Below, piece by piece: positions 51,968 through 64,000 of a stretch of 64,000 nt of DNA. Made by a program: the position numbers and the translations under genes. The notes below the pieces were generated by a model. It searched no databases, was not told the DNA's origin, and saw nothing but the letters and a program-made list of their open reading frames with translations. Position 1 is the stretch's first letter, and the number at the start of each line of letters is the position of its first letter. This DNA comes from Parus major (taxonomy: Eukaryota > Chordata > Aves > Passeriformes > Paridae). The stretch lies in the NCBI RefSeq assembly GCF_001522545.3, contig NC_031768.1, positions 111,419,212-111,483,211 of the forward strand, in the 5' to 3' direction.

Positions 51968-54900
51968 TCGATTACCTAACCCTCACACCCCACTCTCTGT
52001 GTAAATGTTGGAATGCACAAGAAGATAACCTTTGAGGCTTATTATCATGCTCAGTCCACAGACTGACTGTGACAGCTTCAGACACTAACAATAAATAAGT
52101 TTATCCACTTCAAAGAACATTTTCTTCTCCTCAATAAAGCTTATTTGCACTCTGCTTCCATCTGAGGAAAAACAGTACATTGTTCAACCCTGTTGCCTAA
52201 AAGAAATCATTTTCAGGGGTTTTTTTTTTATGAGAAAGGAGTACACTGCAAGAAAAAACAGGAATTAAAAAAAAAAAAGTAACTCCAAATCACATGAAAA
52301 TCTTCCACAAACTATTTTCCCATTGCAAAACAAAACCCATGTGAAATGCTGTTCAAAAAACATACAAAACACCCCAAACATTCTTCCTTTTCTTACTCCA
52401 CATAAAAGCACACTTCTTTCCCTCAGAGAACATCATTCACCCTGATTTGTTTCTATGACCAAAAAAAAAACTCCACATCAAATATATTGATTTGTGAAGA
52501 ATAATTTAATAGGTAAAGAGTAAATTACTCTTGTTCCTATGGCAAACTTAAAAATCCAGTTATTTTGAGGACCACTGGAGAGTCTTTCCAGGCTAAATTA
52601 TTTACTTATTTAAGTCTTGTAAGCTTCCCATTTCATTACACTGAAAATTCAGCATTTTTCCTAAATGGCTGCAAAAGACATAGTTCTTTCCCCTGAGCTC
52701 AGGATTCAGTTCTTTTCTCCAGAAAGCAAATTAGGCCTATAGAGCTCTAAGCTCTCAAGTCATTGCAGCATCATTGCGTCTATGAAGGAAAAAAAAACAA
52801 ACCCGAAACCAAAGAAAGAATACTCAACAGTGAAACCTCAGTTATGTAGGTTCAATATTCACCAAGACTCACCTCTTTGGGTGACAAGAGAGCCTGCTAT
52901 CAACACATGCACAGAGGAACTTGACTATGATCAAAAATCTCTTAAATATTTCTTTTTTATAGGCTGGGACAAAGAACAGCAGAATTGAACAGCTACAAAC
53001 CCAAAGCTAACAGAATAAACCATATTTTAACAGAACAAACAGTCACTAGACTGATGGCAATGCTTTGAAGGCAAGAAGGCACAGGATATTTGTGGGCAAT
53101 CTGTAGTAAGGATGTCCATCTAGGGAAAATAAAAATCACTTATTTCTGCCACTTGTGGAACAGGCTTTGTGATTCTGTGCAAGCTTGAACAACTTACAAG
53201 ACCTCACAACCTATTTTTTAAATTATTTTACTCTTTTCAGTTTAAAAAAGGGGGATTCCTCCAATGCTCCAATAATCATCACCATTTAAAAATCACTGCA
53301 CAGTCAGCTAACACCTTCAGCCACCAGGAAACACTGCCCTTGCCCCATGGAACATCCAACAGAAATGGGAAGCAGGGACAAGTCAAGAGGCTGGGTTTAC
53401 TCTACAGGTCAAAAGCTCTTGACATTGTGGAAAACAATTGTTAGGCTGATTCCAGAGCTGCAAACTCTTCACTGAAAAGTCTGGAGCACCTACTGAAAGA
53501 AACCATGCCTACCAGATCCTCAAAATAGAGCGGGGAATGAAGAAAATAATGTCATTTTCCACAAAGCCACTGAAATGTCAAACAACTGCATGGTCTTTCA
53601 GGTGTGGAAATCCAGCTCTGCTGCAGGGTGCACGCACATGGTGATACCACCTAATTCAGTGATTATGCGTCTTCTTTCCTACAAGACCTTTGAGCTCAAG
53701 AAGAGTGGGAAAACCTGATGAATGGCAAGATCTAGTCTGGATTCTGATACTTCTGGAGAGAGAGAGTTTGAAAAATGTATTCTGGATTCTGGTCATAGGT
53801 CAAGGGTCCCCATGATTTTGTAAAGTAGAATGCAGCACCCTCTTAAATCTCTCTCAGGACACCTGTTCTGCAGGAGGAACACCTGAGTCAGCTGCAGGAG
53901 TTGGCTGCACAAGCTCAGCAGTTGTGTAAAAAGGCAGAATCCAGAATGAAGTAGACAACAGGAGAGGCTCTGAGCAGTCTGACTGTAATAGCAATTCAAG
54001 AGACTGTGAATTGCTCAGGCATTCATTCATTTTGCATTTTACTTCTGGCATCTTTGGCATTTAAGATAAAAATAACCCATGCTAGTTAAATATTTTGCCT
54101 GAGTGAACAACCTGCAAGGTGCATAGGCAGTGAGTCAGCATTTAATACTTTAATTCCTTTTTAGGTTCTGGACTAAAGGCTCTCAACATGCAGTCATTCC
54201 TCATGTTTTCTTTCCCCAGCATCCTCCCACATCAATGCCAAGCAGCAAATCCAGAAACCACTGAGAAAAAAGAAGGAACAAACAAAAAAACTACAGTGAT
54301 TTTTGGCAATTCGGACACGGTCCTGAGAGATGTTCACAAGAAAAAACACCTGATCATTCAAATTTCTTATCACAGCAGAACTTGTCTTAGGAACACAGAT
54401 TTTGCATGGATAGGCTAAAAACTCCTCTAGATACATATTCTGCCATTCATTCTCAACATATTAAGAGTTCACTGCCCGAAGAGGTGTTTCTGGTGCAATA
54501 TTAGGATTGGCATTGGAAAAATCACTAGAAAAAACATTAATTACATATAGAAGCAGAAGGTTAAAGACTAGCTACAAGTTGGAAAATTTATTATATGAAT
54601 TCTATTGAAGTTTGCACAGAATTTAAGGTTCAATCAAATGCATAAAATGCCTGTCACCAATCAACTCCTTTAAAGCACAACATATGCAATGGCAGTCAAC
54701 AACCTCAAAAATTTAAATCCTCATTGTAACAAGGATTATTTTGTAATTTTACTTGAAGCACATACAAAAGTTAATAAACAGATCAATTCTTGGGCTGTCA
54801 GCTCTCCCACAAAATTTATACCTTGCATTTCAGTCTGGAAAATCTTTCTTTAGAGCCACATTTGTTGCAGAGAACTTTACTCACATAATTTCAAGGTTAT

Positions 54901-55005
54901 GAGTAGAAGACAATCTCTGTGTTGAGAGACTGCTGCTCACAGATCAGTTATGGAGTCACCAACCTGAGCACTACTTTGCACCCTGTTTTAATCAATTTAT
55001 TTGGA

Positions 55006-55039
55006 ACAAATTCAGAACTACTACAAATTCAGAACTGTT
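55006..55039. repeat. Tandem duplication, 17-base unit x 2
   Basis: ACAAATTCAGAACTACT at 55006-55022 is followed directly by ACAAATTCAGAACTGTT at 55023-55039. Confidence 0.85.
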
Positions 55040-55595
55040 CACTAGTCCAACAAGATAAAAATATGTAGAAGTCCAGAAAACTAGGGCATATTCATTAAAA
55101 TTAACTTCTTCCCTCTTCATTAAACACATCTAATTTTAAAAGAGCCTCACGTTCACCTGAACCTAAACCCACACAAAGTGAGTTACATAGATAGAAATGA
55201 TCATTCAAACCAGAGAAAGAAAATGCCTCTGAGGACTTCAGAAGCATTAACTAAGCCACAATGCAGGAATCTGAACACAATCTTTTCTGTTTCTGCTTTA
55301 GCTTTGCTCCAATAATGATACACAGCTGTATTTATGCTGCTGAATATTGACATAAAATGTGCCTGCAACCTGTGTAAGATAAGCAATGCATCTTGCTGGT
55401 TCAACATTAACTTTTGGCTCTGCTGACCTGAGTTTTCAAAATGTCCCACCTTAATAACCCCTTCATTTTCTCAGCCATGAATAGCTGCACACACAGAGTG
55501 CAGAGCTGTTTCGTGTTCGCAGTGCTGGAATTCCTCGCGGCACTTTGATCATAGCCCAGTGAGTGGTAATTTGCTATGTTGAACATGTCAGTCTT

Positions 55596-55638
55596 TAAAA
55601 AAAACAAAAAAAAAACAAAAAAAAACCCCAACAAGAAC
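55596..55638. repeat. A-rich tract with C interruptions
   Basis: A runs split by single C, then AAAAACCCCAACAAG. A/C-rich class. Confidence 0.85.
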
Positions 55639-58600
55639 AAACTGTTCCCAGTCTCAGAAATCTAAAAACAAAAAATCCACAGTTGCCAAAGTTATCTGCT
55701 TCTTATCAAGACCCGTGTTTGGCACCAGATGCATTTGATTCATTCATCATTGTCAGTGCACCAGCACACTAATTATTTCAAATTGTTTCCTCAGGCAGAG
55801 GTCTAGGACAAATGCAAGCAAGCCAAAAATAGCAGTTATGAATAATTATGCATAATTTACCTCAAGGCCTGGGCCAGGCTATCATTAAAACTTCTTCTTG
55901 CCACCTGTGATCCCGACTAATTGTGGACTTTCAATTAGTTCAAGATTACTTTTTCTTTTGACTAATACAATGCCCACATTTAACCTACCTATTAAAAGTT
56001 TTCTGATGCTTTAAAAATTCCCAATAAAATGTCAACAAGGTTCCTTCTTTTTTAACAATGCCTTTGTATTTCACAGCCTGACAACGAGTTTGCTAACAGG
56101 AAGAACTTCAGAGACAAGGTCAGCAACCTCACTTTAAGACACTGCTGGTAAAGGTTCTTAGAAAAGCACAGCTCCTCAACCTCAAAGTAAATCCTGATGC
56201 TCCAAAACTAAAGCTGTTTCAGCCCCTAAAACTTTCCCTATTATAGTTCTGACTCCTTCTTAGGGCAAGAAGAGAACTTTCACAACACTGACTTTTCTAA
56301 CAAGAATCAGAAGAAATCAATAAAACACTTGCTCCCCCAAATTCAGAAGTGTCTGCTTAATTTTACAAATAGCAAACTCACTAACTCCAATAGGATCCAA
56401 AAATCTAGATGCTTTTGAAACACCAGAGCTTTATTCCGTTCATTGTAATGAATGTTCCTCCTATGTTCTTGTGCTGCTTTAACTATTCAAATTACAGGTT
56501 TAAAACAGAAACAGCTGGAAAAAAGAAAAGGAAAAGGAAAACCCACCCTGAATATTTCCAGTGGAAGAAACATGTATCTCATTCTAAAAAAAAAGTGTAT
56601 GTACCACTGATAATTCCTAAGCACTCTCCAGTTTGGGAACACAGCTCATTCTGCATTTTGAGACAACGGAAATTGTGTAACAGTAGCCAAAGGTATTAAT
56701 AAAAAAATCACAAGTGCTGCTTACTCAAGAAAAAACCATCTACGAATTCCTCCTTTCAGGCACCCAAACATCAGACCTCTCAGGGACAAAAGAATTCCAC
56801 GATTCAGCAAACAGTGCAAGACATGAAGGAACCAGACCAGCCAAGTTCTGAATCCTCTGCAGCTAAGGATATGTTTATGTGATCTTTTGTGACTTTCCTT
56901 AATCAAGACAACAAAAAATATCAGAGCACAGATTAAAAGAAAAAAGTTAAAATGTAAGATGTTATTAAAAAGAAAACACAAACAGGAGAAGATGAAATCA
57001 AGCTGTCTTCTGGATAGCTTCTTAAAACATTAGTCGCAAAATAGCTCTGCTATTAAAATCAGATGCTCTTAAAATATTAATGAATTATACACAGTGTGAT
57101 CAGCTCTAAAGCTGACACACAATTCTGCATCAGCACCAGACTTCTGGCAGAAGACAAAGGAAGCTAACACATCCTAAGCTGGTGTTTACTAAGTTTCCTA
57201 AACCAGAGAAGAAAAAAATGCCAGTAGTGTCTCATCTCAATTCTGTGTCCAACTTCCCTGGGGTCAGTTCACTGTCCTTCTACCACTGACGTTTGTTATT
57301 TACCAGTCTGCTTCTGCTTGTTACGAGGAGTAAGGAAGTGCTTTGCAATTTGTAGAAGAATTGTCTCCAGAATTAATATCTCCAGGTCCTTCAAGACTCA
57401 ATACAATCAAGGAAGTTCTGGAATTCGAGTGATCTCTTCAACTTCTATTTTCCATAAGAAGAAAACAAAGGCATAAACACATCTTTCAGCTCTTTTCTGT
57501 CCATGACACACCTCTTCTATGTGAGGTAGAGACTGCTAAATGCTCCTCAAAGCAGAAGCATTTTTATTATGAACAACTCAAAGCTTTGTTATGAGCAAAA
57601 TTTTCACAACTACTAAAACTAATAGGTAAACAACATCCCGATATTGCTTAGAAACTAATAAAATCTTACCACAAAACAAATTAATATAATGGATTATACT
57701 ACAGACTGTACTATAACATCACAGTCAAATAAATTTCATCTAAATAAACACAGTCATTTTTCCAACTACAATTGCAGTGATGCTGTTACATTATTTTTCT
57801 TCCACAGGCCTCTACTTTTTTTTTCCAGACAATGCTGCACTCAAGCAGCTTTATTTCACATCTCTTCCATGTTACACCCTCAAATTATTTGTCATAAAAC
57901 ATCTGCTTTGAGCAAAACAGCATCTAGAGGGGAAAAAAAAAAAGATAAAATCCTATTCACTGCACTTACAGAAGGAGGCTAGGAACCACAGGACAATGAA
58001 GTATCAGGTATTCATGACAAAGTGGAACAAATTCAGAGATGCTGTGAACTGTGGTGTCAATTACCCACAGCGAAACACACAGGACCCAGGGTGAGAAGAA
58101 ACAAATAAGCAGACCATCCCTTCACCCCACCCAGCTGTTTTATTTCATAGCAGGACAGCAGACTGTGATTCTCTTTTCTAGGAATGGCTGTAAAATTGCA
58201 TTGCAATTCTGCATGGCTCTGCTGCCTCCATGAACCATGGCCCAGACCAAGGTAGCTCCAGAGTGCCCAGGAGGGGACTGGGGGAGTTTATCCCACACAG
58301 GAAGCACAGGGCCAGGAGAACACTGGGCAAAGGGACAAATCCCCACTCAAATAAAACTTTGTCAGTGTTTGACCTTCAGCTGCTTGGGGATTTTTATCTG
58401 GGAGCTAATTTTCCATTCTCATTCTTCCCCATCCACCCTGAAGTTCCTGAGTATGGTAAATCTCTCCTTATTTTTTGGATGTATAATCTCTTTTAATATC
58501 CTGTGCTCTCTTATCACGCTGCAGTCCTCCCCTGTAATATATTGTCCATAAATTTTTCACATGATATGAACTTTCCCAGCCATGGAAATGACTGAAATAC

Positions 58601-61600
58601 AGCGTTAACTATTTTGTTCTGACAAAAACATTCTAGGGAGGCTCATGCTTGTTCTTGACATAGAAGTAACATCTGGGTCATGCAAATTTAAAAACGGAAT
58701 AAAATTCTTTTAGTCTCAAACTCTAAGTCGTAAGACACAACACCAAAGATGATTCTTTGTCTGATTTCCTCTGATTTATGATATATATTGACTTGATCAT
58801 TAAAGGAAGTCCATAAACAATTCAAATATGTGCAACTAAAATGCTAAAATTCAAAAATGTGATATGACATTGTTACAGCTGATAAACAGATCAGCCATAA
58901 ACACATCATGTGCATGGCCTATAGATCCTATGCCACAAATAAGAATGAAACTTAAATTATGTTTTGTTGCTGTGCTACATAATAACATTTTAAAAAGCAC
59001 AGTAATCCAGATCCTCCATGTTAAAATGCAGTTCTTTCTAAAATGACCCAGCTCGATGACTGAAACGCTTAATTTTTGCTCCCTTTTCCAGCTCCTTCCT
59101 CAGATAACTCCACCAAAATCAAGCAATTGTATTTGCTAAACTGAAACTCTGGCTTGGGTCAATTCCAGCTACACTTCCAGCTGCTAAAGTAGCGTGGTGC
59201 CTTCTGAAAATTGCAACTTATTCTTCATGTCCTCAACTTCTACCTGTCCCATCATTCCACTCTATGCAAATTCTATGGCACACCTATGCAAAGCAGGCCA
59301 ATGATCCAAATTTGTCACAAAAACTTAAAATATGTGGATTTTTTTTTCTGCAAGTTACCCTTTCTACAGACCTTTGGAGAGTTCTAATGACATATCTTAA
59401 GCAAAACTCTTCTACAGCTGTAGGTCCAATACCCTCTTAAATTTCCTACGCCTGCAAGCACAAAAAGCCAGAGGTAATATCCTCAAAAACTGAGACTGCC
59501 CTCAGTATTAATGTCCAAATGCTTTCCAAGTTCCAAAGTTTATACCATAAATCGTATTTATGAGGTTTGATGACTCTTCACTTGTTTGAAACTATTCAGA
59601 GTTGTGGAATAAAGGCAGTAGAGTTTAAAGAAGACATAGAAAAAAATTAAATGGCAGGAGGTAGAGAAAATTATCGTCTAGTCTTTAACTCTGCATACCC
59701 AGTAAAACTTTTGTATATGTAGCCATCCATTAAATCTTATTTTGTTACGAAAACTTTGGAAGCAAGAGATTTAATGAAGACTTAATTTCTGAAAAGGAGG
59801 AAAGTGGTCCAGACCAAATTACCCCTTGATACCAAATGAGTTGCTCAAAACAGAAAGGCTGGAATGTTAATTTCTTCATAGTAATAAAAAGGTAGGAAGC
59901 AGAGAAATAAAGAATAACCTTTAAGAGCAATAAGAAAGTAGTCAAGTTCTGTAAGGCAGATATCACATTGCACGCTGTCAATACGCTGCAGTACAAAATC
60001 AATGACTATCAAATTAATTTCTTATTCACTCTTGTACCATCAATCACAAAGAACTTGATATCAATAAAATGATCTGGTCTATAGCCTTCATTTGAATTTA
60101 ACTGAATTCTTTTAATACAGGCTGCTTTCTTTGGGAATGGCAGGGCTTTCTTGATTTGTGGATGGTTGGGGTTTCTTTAACTTCCAATAAAATAAAAACT
60201 TGATTTCCACAAGTGTTCACATACATTGCATTTGCCTGCTCTGATATACCAGCAGCAGAAGTTACAGTTTAATAAATCTAAGTTTCTTTTGGACGAGTCT
60301 TTTGAAATTATCATGCAAACACTAAAAAATACCAACTTGTTTCCATGAAGAAAAGACAAGATTTGTACAGCAGTACTGATAAAAACCCTGACCTCTCAGT
60401 ACCTAATTCAACTCACAGATATCATCTTATCTACTTTAAGGCTATGAAATTTATTTTTATGCATGGCAAAGGCTGCATAGACTATTAAAAGTATATAAAT
60501 TTGTAGAGCTTTTTGTTTTTCAACTTCTTTAACAGGCAAGAGTGAGTGTGTGTATTACTTTAAAGATATTTGCATTTGTGTGACCTTCATGGAAAAAAAG
60601 CACAGAGAACTTCTAATCTGTCCCTAAAAATGTAGGCAAAGAATGGTTAGAATTTTGCTTTATACTATAATATCTTTGAAAAGGACTCGGTACTTATTTT
60701 ACCCATTAAGGTATCTGCTGAACCATGAAAGAGACTTAAAAAAAATAAAAAAAAAAGGAGAAATTCTGCTATGGAATGAGTCACTGCTTCAGGAACACAC
60801 AGCCCTCTGGAGAGAATGGACCATGCTGCCCTACAGACCCCAGAGCATGAAGTAAACATGAATTCTCTTCCTGGTTTAATAAACAAGAAGAAAAAAAAAT
60901 TAACTGTAAACCATGCCCATTTCTTTCTCAGTTTGCAGCTTTAATACATGATTATGTATTTTAAAGATTGCATCCTACATTTTTCTTTTTTTCTCCTTCC
61001 TGCATTTCCTCTTGGTCTCTTCCTCAGCTCCATCTTCTTTTGCTCCTTTTTAATATTTATTATATTTTGATCTCCTGTTTTCCCCTATATCCCTGTTCAT
61101 TTCAGTACAAAATGTCAAATGGCACCAAAAAAACCTAATTCTAAACTATTCTATGTCAGTCATCCCAATACCATCTTTCTTGCATTATTCTTTTTACACA
61201 TTTTTAGAGATTTGTGGACACTGAAACAATGTTTTTAACCTAATTTTGGTTTTATGCAAACTCCACATTAATCAAATTATTCTGGGTTACTTCTAAAATT
61301 CTTCACTTTTTCTTCTTTTTATTTGCTCATTCTCTCTCAGATAATACAATATATCTTTATTATTTATTTTGACCTTTTGGCATTCTTACTTTATTATCAT
61401 TTTAATAATGCCATTAGCCATTCCATAACCTTTCCAGTTGCCCAGAATACCATACCCATTGCTCACACCAGCCATCAGTGGTTACTTACTACAATTCTGC
61501 ATTCATTTTCTCTTCACAACAAAGGCATTTACAGTCACACTGAACCAATGATTCCTCTTCAGACACTCGCTCCACCCCTGTCCATTCCAGCCATGACTTT

Positions 61601-64000
61601 GTTCCACAATGTCTGGCACAGAACGTGATGCCAAAACGTAATTTGTGGTCATTTTGGTTCATGTATTTTAAAATATTACTCACATTTAGGATGCCAGAGG
61701 AAGCAAAAAAAACCCCAAACACAAAACCTTTACATTAACTCGTCTCTTTGTTATGTTCAGTGCAGGAGAATTACCTACATGAAGTCATATTTTACTCTTG
61801 GTTACAATGGAGATTCAGCACAATTCCAATTTGAATATGAACAAGGCATAGACAAAGAGAAATAAATCCCTGCCATAAGTTACTAAATAAACTTGAATCC
61901 TAAATACAACACGTTGCAAGTGGCCATGACAAAACCTGTTTACATGGGGTCACAGCACTGCCTTGAACTCAACTAGGGAAGCAGGTTAAACAAACCCACA
62001 TCACATTTGGCCAGTGTTTGTAAATACCTCTACCATGCACCAGTTAAAAGACATATGGTTTAAAAAAGTTCACTTCCAAACATGTCACAGGCAATTAAAT
62101 ATACATTTTATGTTAAATTGAGGGGCAGATGTAACCCTGCAAAACTTTTGTACATCAGTATTACAAGAACCTATGAACCTTCAGTTCAGACACTTCTTTG
62201 CTCCACTGTTAAATCCTCTTTATTTTTCAAAGGACATAAACACAAACAATTACATATTTAATGCAAATTATATACTTAATAACAGATTATATTGCTCTTT
62301 TACACCTTCTATATAGGAATCTCCCATTCTTCAGATTAAAAGACAACTGAGTCAAGTAAAATTTTTGTATTTTCTTTGGTCTGTCTTCAAAGTCACCACG
62401 TTTCAGCCTATGTAACACAGATTTCAGACCTTTCACTTTGTGTCCCTATTAATAGTGGTTTACCCCAGTAAATTAGCTCTATGGGTTTAATGCTGCCCTC
62501 CTAAATCAAGACATTGCAATAGTGAAGTCACATGCAATAACTGAATTTTCAAAAATGTAGCATGCAAGATATGTCAGTTTTCCTAAAATCTTAAGAACAC
62601 CAACATTCAGCATTTATTATTTTCAAAATGCTTTCCATTCTCTCAGCTTTTGCTTCCATTTTCTTTATCAATACTTTAATACAAAAATCCCTAACTCTTC
62701 AGGAAGTAAGTGGTGTAGCCCACAATAAACCCTCTGCTTGCTGCAGCACAAGACAGACAATGCACAAGTTTCTCTTAACACACCATTTAAATTAAAAACG
62801 TGACAGTGCTGATGTTCAGTAAGGGCTTTGTTCCCAGATTTGCCCATCCCACCCCACCCTCTGTGCTTTAAAACCAACACCTGCCTTTAGTACTTATTTT
62901 AGATACTCCAGTTAGTTCTCAGTCTGCAGGAGTAACAATTCAGGACTGCTGTGGTTCTGTAAAATCAACCCCATGGTAAAGGGAAAGTTTGCACCTGGGC
63001 TGCACATTTATTTTGTGCATTACCTCACCACCTCTGCCTGTCCTTCATCCACACAGCACTTTTCTACCAGATCTGATTAACATTCACCCTCTGGATGTTT
63101 TCATTGTAAGAGGATGTTCTAATCTGAAAACCATTTACTTCTGAATACACACTGCTGAATTACGGTGCCATCAGCAGAAGCGCAGCTCAGCTTCTCCTCT
63201 AAACATTTCTTCAGGCTGAAACACTTCTACAGAAACGCTCTGCAGTTCAAACATTTATTACCAGGTTTCAAAGTAAAATTAAATTACCATCACGGATACA
63301 TTATGTTTATTAATAAAGTGTCACAGAAATATTAGTGAAAGTAAAACAGGTAACACAAGGATATCAGGGAACATAAACTCTCAAGTTCCAGTAGCAGTGT
63401 TGGCTTTGCCAGGTTACACATCCCATAAGTCTGATGGAATTCACTGCACATGATGTATCCAACTACACAGGCAGGAAAAAAATTAACTTCTGAAGCTCTG
63501 GTTGGGATTTTTGTTCTTGTGAAAAGTAAGAATCCTGTTTGTTTGGACTCTGAGTGAGTGTTTACAGAGGTGCGTAAAGGCAGAGTTCTGAAAAGCCAAC
63601 AGGCACAAACGTCACTGAATCAACCTCTGAAATACAAAGTCAGAGTCTCAGGGAAACTAGGAGTTAACCCAAGCTCTCTCCCTCTCAAAGAAGCCAAAGG
63701 GTCCTGTCTTTTCTCTGGAACATGAAGGTTGTTGTGGCATCTTTATTCCCTACTGTCACATGGGAAAGAAGCTCCAAGCCTCCCAGTTGGAAGGCAGCAG
63801 AAATAGCTCCATAAGCAATTTGAATCCAGGTTGCTTTCTGGAGATTTCATTCCACTCTTTGATTCGTCACTCACCCTCACACCTGACATCTCTCGACACA
63901 GACCTGAAGGTTTAATGTCACTATACCCAGAGCTCTCACCTCAGTTCAGCTGCCATTATTTCCTGTTTTTTTTCTTTTTTTTTTCCGATCCTGTTTACCC

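Larger units (their letters stand above)
36306..64000 (-). other. EPHA3: EPHA3 intron 2 (3' part, runs off the right edge)
   Basis: Sequence upstream of exon 3 in the transcript. I searched the reverse complement for the short exon 2 that encodes the start of the ligand-binding domain (Asn-Glu-Val-Asn-Leu-Leu-Asp to Tyr-Pro-Ser-His-Gly) and did not see it. The intron therefore probably extends beyond 64000. It is AT-rich, without long open frames; repeats are listed separately. Confidence 0.78.
49231..64000. other. Intronic DNA with simple repeats only
   Basis: AT-rich, with GC-richer patches near 49330-49600 and 58050-58350. A/C-rich tracts at 51834 and 55596 and a 17-base tandem duplication at 55006 are listed separately. 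The stretch 55830-55960 combines several transcription-factor-like motifs (see findings). No exon, RNA gene or transposon was recognised. Confidence 0.5.

Noticed and set aside
36306..64000. EPHA3 exon 2 (short exon before the ligand-binding exon)
   Set aside because: I scanned by eye for its reverse complement and did not find it. A tBLASTn with the chicken protein would settle it.

Overview
The window looks like a piece of a bird genome: AT-rich, gene-poor intronic DNA with one clear coding exon and a few CR1 retrotransposon fragments. The CR1 fragments are of the kind found in birds, with 3' ends carrying the reverse complement of the short ATTCTATG-type repeat, and I recognise no mammalian SINEs or L1. 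There are no bacterial or viral genes, operons or CRISPR arrays. A songbird or other neoavian is my best guess, but the sequence does not prove it.

The one solid gene feature is a 661-base exon on the minus strand (36305 down to 35645). It encodes 220 residues of EPHA3, an ephrin-A receptor tyrosine kinase. They cover most of the ephrin-binding domain and the start of the cysteine-rich region, and correspond to exon 3 of the vertebrate gene. Both splice sites are visible and the phases (0 in, 1 out) fit the family. Everything else reads as the flanking introns: 1-35644 is the 5' part of intron 3 (transcription runs right to left), and 36306-64000 is the 3' part of intron 2. I could not find exon 2 or exon 4, which fits the very long introns of this gene.

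The introns hold CR1 fragments (about 10715, 18446, 23892, 25305 on the minus strand; 48755-49230 on the plus strand), A/C-rich tracts lying mostly in one orientation, simple repeats ((TA)n, (GA)n, TTTAA, poly-A/T), several short tandem duplications, a CpG-rich unassigned patch near 28170-28500, and a 67-base direct repeat whose two copies lie on either side of the EPHA3 exon.

I found no convincing new biological system. The observations most worth checking are the exon-flanking 67-base repeat, the GC-rich exon with a weak donor site and an open readthrough frame, the CpG-rich patch, and the strand bias of the A/C-rich tracts.
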